Assembly (NCBI GenBank): GCA_049325575.1
Contig: JBMOLK010000191.1
Span: forward strand, 1 to 9,594
Length of the DNA: 9,594 bases
Direction: 5' to 3'
Origin: JBMOLK01 sp049325575
GTDB lineage: Bacteria > Bacillota > Clostridia > Acetivibrionales > Acetivibrionaceae
Under the pieces are notes generated by a model, which did not search any database, was not told the DNA's origin, and worked only from the letters and a program-made list of their open reading frames with translations. Shown here one piece after another: positions 6,517-9,594 of this stretch. The position numbers and the translations under genes were made by a program. Within the stretch, counting starts at the first letter, position 1. The number at the start of each line of letters is the position of its first letter.

Positions 6517-6545
6517 ATTATACCATGCACTATATATAGTGTCAA
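6517..6545 (-). promoter_or_regulatory. Consensus promoter of the nrdDG operon
   Basis: TTGACA (6540-6545), a 17-bp spacer and TATAAT (6517-6522) on the minus strand form a perfect vegetative promoter. Transcription should begin near 6510, giving a leader of about 450 nt. It starts only about 24 bp after the metH stop codon. A consensus promoter is expected to be strong and so to need repression, which the boxes and riboswitch could provide. Confidence 0.85.
6527..6542. promoter_or_regulatory. NrdR box 1, inside the nrdDG promoter spacer
   Basis: The minus strand reads ACACTATATATAGTGC, matching the NrdR box acaCwAtATaTwGtgt at 15 of 16 positions, with a 14-bp perfect palindrome (6528-6541). 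It fills the spacer and overlaps the -35, so bound NrdR (an ATP-cone, zinc-ribbon repressor of reductase genes) would block RNA polymerase. The nrdR gene is not in this window. Confidence 0.8.
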
Positions 6546-6569
6546 TAATGTTTTTCATATTTCTAAAAT

Positions 6570-8987
6570 TTATTTCAGTCCTGACAATTTGTTTGCCAGC
6601 TTCACTGCGCTATAGGCATCCTCCGAGTATCCATCTGCTCCTATTTCTTTTGCAAAATCGGAATTTACTACAGCTCCACCAATCATAATTTTAGAATCAA
6701 GTCCTTCCTTCCTTGCCAATTCGACAACTTCCTTCATTTCAAGCATGGTTGTTGTCATAAGCGCAGAAAGGCCGATTATTTCAGCATTTTTCTCTTTTGC
6801 CTGTCTTATAATCTCATCCGAAGCTACATCCTTACCAAGGTCATAGACTTCAAAGCCGTAGTTCTTAAGCATCAGGCCCACTATATTCTTTCCTATATCG
6901 TGTATATCTCCCTTGACTGTTGCAAGTACTATTCCCACCTTACTTTTCTGATTTGGATTTTCATCCTTTTTCAGCATAGGCTCAATAAAGCCAAAAGCTT
7001 CCTTCATTGCCTCGGCGCTTTGTATAAGCTGTGGCAGAAAGTACTCTTTCTTATCAAACAAATCCCCTACATGGGTTATGGCAGGTATAAGGTAATTATC
7101 CACAATGGAGGAAGGCTCTATTCCTTCTTTCAGGGCAATATCAATAAAGCTCCTTATATTCTCCCTATCTCCTTTTACAACAGCATCATATACCCTTTCA
7201 ACAGGGCTTAGCGTCTGCTTTTTTTCAACATCAGCCTTCTTTTCATTTTTCACATTTCCGAAGAATTCAATGTACTTCTTGCTGTTTTTATCCTTAACCA
7301 TCAGCACATCGGAGGCCATCTTTATATTCATCAATATGTCACTTGAAGGGTTTGATATGGCCATAGTAAGGCCTCTTCCTATTGCCATTGCGAGAAACGC
7401 CGTGTTGACCCAGCTTCTTTCGGGAAGCCCGAAGGATACGTTTGAAAGCCCGACTATTGTACCGCATCCAAAGGTATTGGTACACCAGTCTATAACCTTT
7501 AAAGTTTCCACAGCAGCCTTCTGGTCGGAGGACACTGTCATAACAAGACCGTCAACAACTATATCGTTTTTTCCAAAGCCGTATTTTGAGGCTTCACTAT
7601 ATACATCCTCAATTATCCTGTATCTTTCTTCTGCTGTCTCCGGTACCCCCTCCTCACTTAATGGGAGAAGTATAAACATTGCACCGTATTTCGCTGTTAT
7701 GGGCAAAAGCTTTTCAAGCTTTGCCTTCTCATAGGATATGGAATTTATAAGCGCACGGCCGGGATAAACCCTAAGTGCAGCCTCCAGAACTTCAGGTGAG
7801 GATGAGTCAAGGCATAGTGGTGCATCCACCATAGGTACAAGAAGTTCAACTATTTTTAACATGGTCTCCTTCTCATCTATCCCGGGCATTCCAACATTCA
7901 CATCAAGAATCTTTGCTCCCTTTTCCACCTGCTCCAATGCAAATCTTCTAACCTCAGAGGTTTTTCCTTCCCTTAGCTCCTCCTGAAGCTTCTTCTTACC
8001 TGTTGGATTTATCCTTTCTCCAACCACGGCAACCGGTTCATCAAAGCCGACAAAAACCGTACTTCTTGAAGAGGTAAGAGCGCTCATGGATTCAGAATTG
8101 GGACTAATGGGCTTTAAGTCCCCAATATTTCTTCTGATCTGTTCAATGTATAAGGGTGAAGTTCCGCAGCAACCACCCATAAGGTTTACACCTTCTAAAA
8201 CAAAGTCTTTTATATAGGTTCCAAACTCCTCCGGCTCCATATCAAATCTTGTTTTGCCGTCAATTAACCTTGGCAGCCCTGCATTGGGCTTTGCCAATAA
8301 AGGAACCTTTGCGTACGGCTTCATAGCTTTTATTATTTTAAGCATATCCTTAGGCCCTGTTGAGCAGTTACATCCTACTGCGTCTGCCCCAAGGCTTTGA
8401 AGAGTTATCAATGCTGTCACGGGGTCAGTTCCGGTTAATGTCCTGCAGGTTTCATCAAAAGTCATGCTTACACACACCGGAAGATCACAGCTTTCTTTAA
8501 CAGCGATTAAAGCAGCCCTAGCTTCCTGTATATCCATCATTGTCTCTATGACAAAGAAATCAACTCCGCCTTCCAAAAGACCCTCAACCTGCTCTTTGTA
8601 TATTTCAACCGCCTTTTCAAAAGGCATATCCCCAAAAGGTCTTACAAACTGTCCTGTAGGTGCCAGGTCTCCAGCTACAAACCCCTTATCTCCTACAGCT
8701 TCCTTGGAAAGCTGCGCAAGCCTTCTGTTTATTTCAACCACTCTATCCCCAAGACCAAACTCCGAGAGCTTTATCCCGTTCCCACCAAAGGTGCAGGTAT
8801 ATACAGCATTAGAGCCTGCGTTTATATAGTCCCTTTGTACGCTTATTATCACATCAGGGTTTTTAAGAACCCATTCTTCAGGGCAAACCCCTCCAGGCAT
8901 TCCCCTCTTCTGAAGCTCTGTCCCGGTAGCTCCATCAAGAACCATTATGTTTTCTTTCAAGTAATTTTTAAACATTTCTTTATTCAT
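6570..8987 (-). CDS. metH: B12-dependent methionine synthase, lacking the reactivation domain
   Basis: This 805-residue cytoplasmic enzyme transfers methyl from methyltetrahydrofolate via cobalamin to homocysteine. The homocysteine domain (about 1-290) opens LDGATGTELQKRG and has zinc ligands Cys208 (GCNCS) and Cys273/Cys274 (GGCCGT). A pterin-binding domain follows (about 315-575, VGERINPTGKKK). The cobalamin cap and binding domains (about 590-805) include DIHDIG, with the lower cobalt ligand His696. The fourth, SAM-dependent reactivation domain of the roughly 1,200-residue E. coli type is absent; it is encoded by the gene upstream. ATG at 8987 is chosen because AGGGG lies 10 nt before it. 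A TTG at 8996 is also in frame but only 2 nt from that site. The start overlaps the upstream stop by 8 bp, so the two are coupled. No terminator fits between its stop and the nrdDG promoter. Confidence 0.95.
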   Translation of the reverse strand: MNKEMFKNYLKENIMVLDGATGTELQKRGMPGGVCPEEWVLKNPDVIISVQRDYINAGSNAVYTCTFGGNGIKLSEFGLGDRVVEINRRLAQLSKEAVGDKGFVAGDLAPTGQFVRPFGDMPFEKAVEIYKEQVEGLLEGGVDFFVIETMMDIQEARAALIAVKESCDLPVCVSMTFDETCRTLTGTDPVTALITLQSLGADAVGCNCSTGPKDMLKIIKAMKPYAKVPLLAKPNAGLPRLIDGKTRFDMEPEEFGTYIKDFVLEGVNLMGGCCGTSPLYIEQIRRNIGDLKPISPNSESMSALTSSRSTVFVGFDEPVAVVGERINPTGKKKLQEELREGKTSEVRRFALEQVEKGAKILDVNVGMPGIDEKETMLKIVELLVPMVDAPLCLDSSSPEVLEAALRVYPGRALINSISYEKAKLEKLLPITAKYGAMFILLPLSEEGVPETAEERYRIIEDVYSEASKYGFGKNDIVVDGLVMTVSSDQKAAVETLKVIDWCTNTFGCGTIVGLSNVSFGLPERSWVNTAFLAMAIGRGLTMAISNPSSDILMNIKMASDVLMVKDKNSKKYIEFFGNVKNEKKADVEKKQTLSPVERVYDAVVKGDRENIRSFIDIALKEGIEPSSIVDNYLIPAITHVGDLFDKKEYFLPQLIQSAEAMKEAFGFIEPMLKKDENPNQKSKVGIVLATVKGDIHDIGKNIVGLMLKNYGFEVYDLGKDVASDEIIRQAKEKNAEIIGLSALMTTTMLEMKEVVELARKEGLDSKIMIGGAVVNSDFAKEIGADGYSEDAYSAVKLANKLSGLK

Positions 8988-9594
8988 CAGAACCAATCCC
9001 CTCTACTCCTGCGATAGCTATAACCGATTTTTCCGGAATCAGCATATACTTTTCGGTGATATCAAGTCCAAGTTTGTCCAATTTTAATATATCAAAAATG
9101 ATTTTTTGATTTGACAAAGGAAGATCTCCATAACCGGGACTGTACCTCATCCCTGTCAGTCTCTTTCCTTCTCTTCTTAGTATTTTATTGATAAAGTCAA
9201 CCATCCAATCAAGGGCTGAATCTACTGTCTCGGAGGCAACAGCATCCAGTACCACCCCAAGTGCCGCATCGCCACTTTTAACCTCCCGGGTGATCCTTTC
9301 TGTTATATCTTCTCCTACTGTTGCAGACATTAGAATTACTTCAAAGCTCCTGGTAAGAAGCTTTGCCAAACTTTTGCTCTCAAATACTGCATTGTTCTCA
9401 AGCTTTATAAAATCCTCTTTGTGCTCTAATATTTTAAACCTTCCAAAAACACCTTTTGTATTACAAAGCATAAGTCCCTGCTTTATGCTGTCATGGAGTT
9501 TTTTCTTATAATCATCACTAATAACTGTAGTGGTTTTCCTGTATCCCAGCCTTGTAAATATCATGCTTTTATCGGGGGACGAAGGAATATATTC
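8980..9594 (-). CDS. Stand-alone methionine synthase reactivation-domain protein, 5' end outside the window
   Basis: This protein resembles the C-terminal SAM-dependent reactivation domain of MetH, which restores inactive cob(II)alamin to methylcobalamin. The signature RYSPGYGDLPLSNQ (residues 140-153 counted from the internal Met at 9564) and EKYMLIPEKSVIAIAG are both typical of that domain. A separate activation protein beside a short MetH is known from Thermotoga maritima and is common in Clostridia. The Met codon at 9564 has no ribosome binding site, and the frame stays open to the window edge with ten more codons, so the true start is probably outside. The gene ends 8 bp inside metH. A flavodoxin or other reductant is still needed and is not seen here. 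Confidence 0.9.
   Translation of the reverse strand, partial: EYIPSSPDKSMIFTRLGYRKTTTVISDDYKKKLHDSIKQGLMLCNTKGVFGRFKILEHKEDFIKLENNAVFESKSLAKLLTRSFEVILMSATVGEDITERITREVKSGDAALGVVLDAVASETVDSALDWMVDFINKILRREGKRLTGMRYSPGYGDLPLSNQKIIFDILKLDKLGLDITEKYMLIPEKSVIAIAGVEGIGSDE

Noticed and set aside
7105..7734. 209-codon open frame on the plus strand
   Set aside because: Lies wholly antisense to metH, has no ribosome binding site and a Ser/Phe-rich composition expected of a mirror frame.
8464..8829. 121-codon open frame on the plus strand
   Set aside because: Antisense to the conserved homocysteine domain of metH; no start signal or recognisable domain.

Overview
The window is AT-rich DNA from an anaerobic low-GC Firmicute, most likely a member of the Clostridia. 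This rests on codon usage, strong AGGAGG-type ribosome binding sites, a glycyl-radical class III ribonucleotide reductase, and a two-piece B12-dependent methionine synthase. Genus is not resolved; a cellulolytic Clostridium/Ruminiclostridium-type genome would fit but is a guess. All six supported genes lie on the minus strand, so the biological reading order runs from high to low coordinates. Two genes are cut by the window edges.

In reading order: (1) A B12-dependent methionine synthase operon (about 9594 to 6570). It has a stand-alone reactivation-domain protein, 5'-truncated by the window, overlapping an 805-residue MetH that lacks that domain. (2) An anaerobic ribonucleotide reductase operon, nrdD-nrdG (6059 to 3265), behind a roughly 450-nt leader. 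The leader starts at a consensus promoter (TTGACA-17-TATAAT) that carries two NrdR-box-like palindromes 32 bp apart. It then contains a cobalamin riboswitch and, close to nrdD, an intrinsic terminator with a possible competing antiterminator. Class III reductase does not use B12, so the reading is that nrdDG is shut down when B12 can support another, B12-dependent reductase, and is also under nucleotide-sensing NrdR control. Two hairpins end the operon. (3) A two-component system (3045 to 645): a 7-transmembrane sensor histidine kinase with a PAS domain and HisKA_3 core, overlapping a NarL/LuxR-type response regulator, then a terminator. (4) The start of a secreted zinc metalloprotease gene (445 to beyond base 1) with an HExxHxxGxxD motif. 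Its promoter has an extended -10, a poor -35, and two matching 16-bp palindromes centred near -43 and -65. A perfect 12-bp palindrome lies just after the predicted transcription start.

The two most notable points are the three-layer regulatory region of nrdDG and the activator-like palindrome pair between the two-component genes and the metalloprotease gene, which suggests a sensor-to-protease circuit. There are no RNA genes apart from the riboswitch, and no mobile elements or CRISPR arrays were seen.
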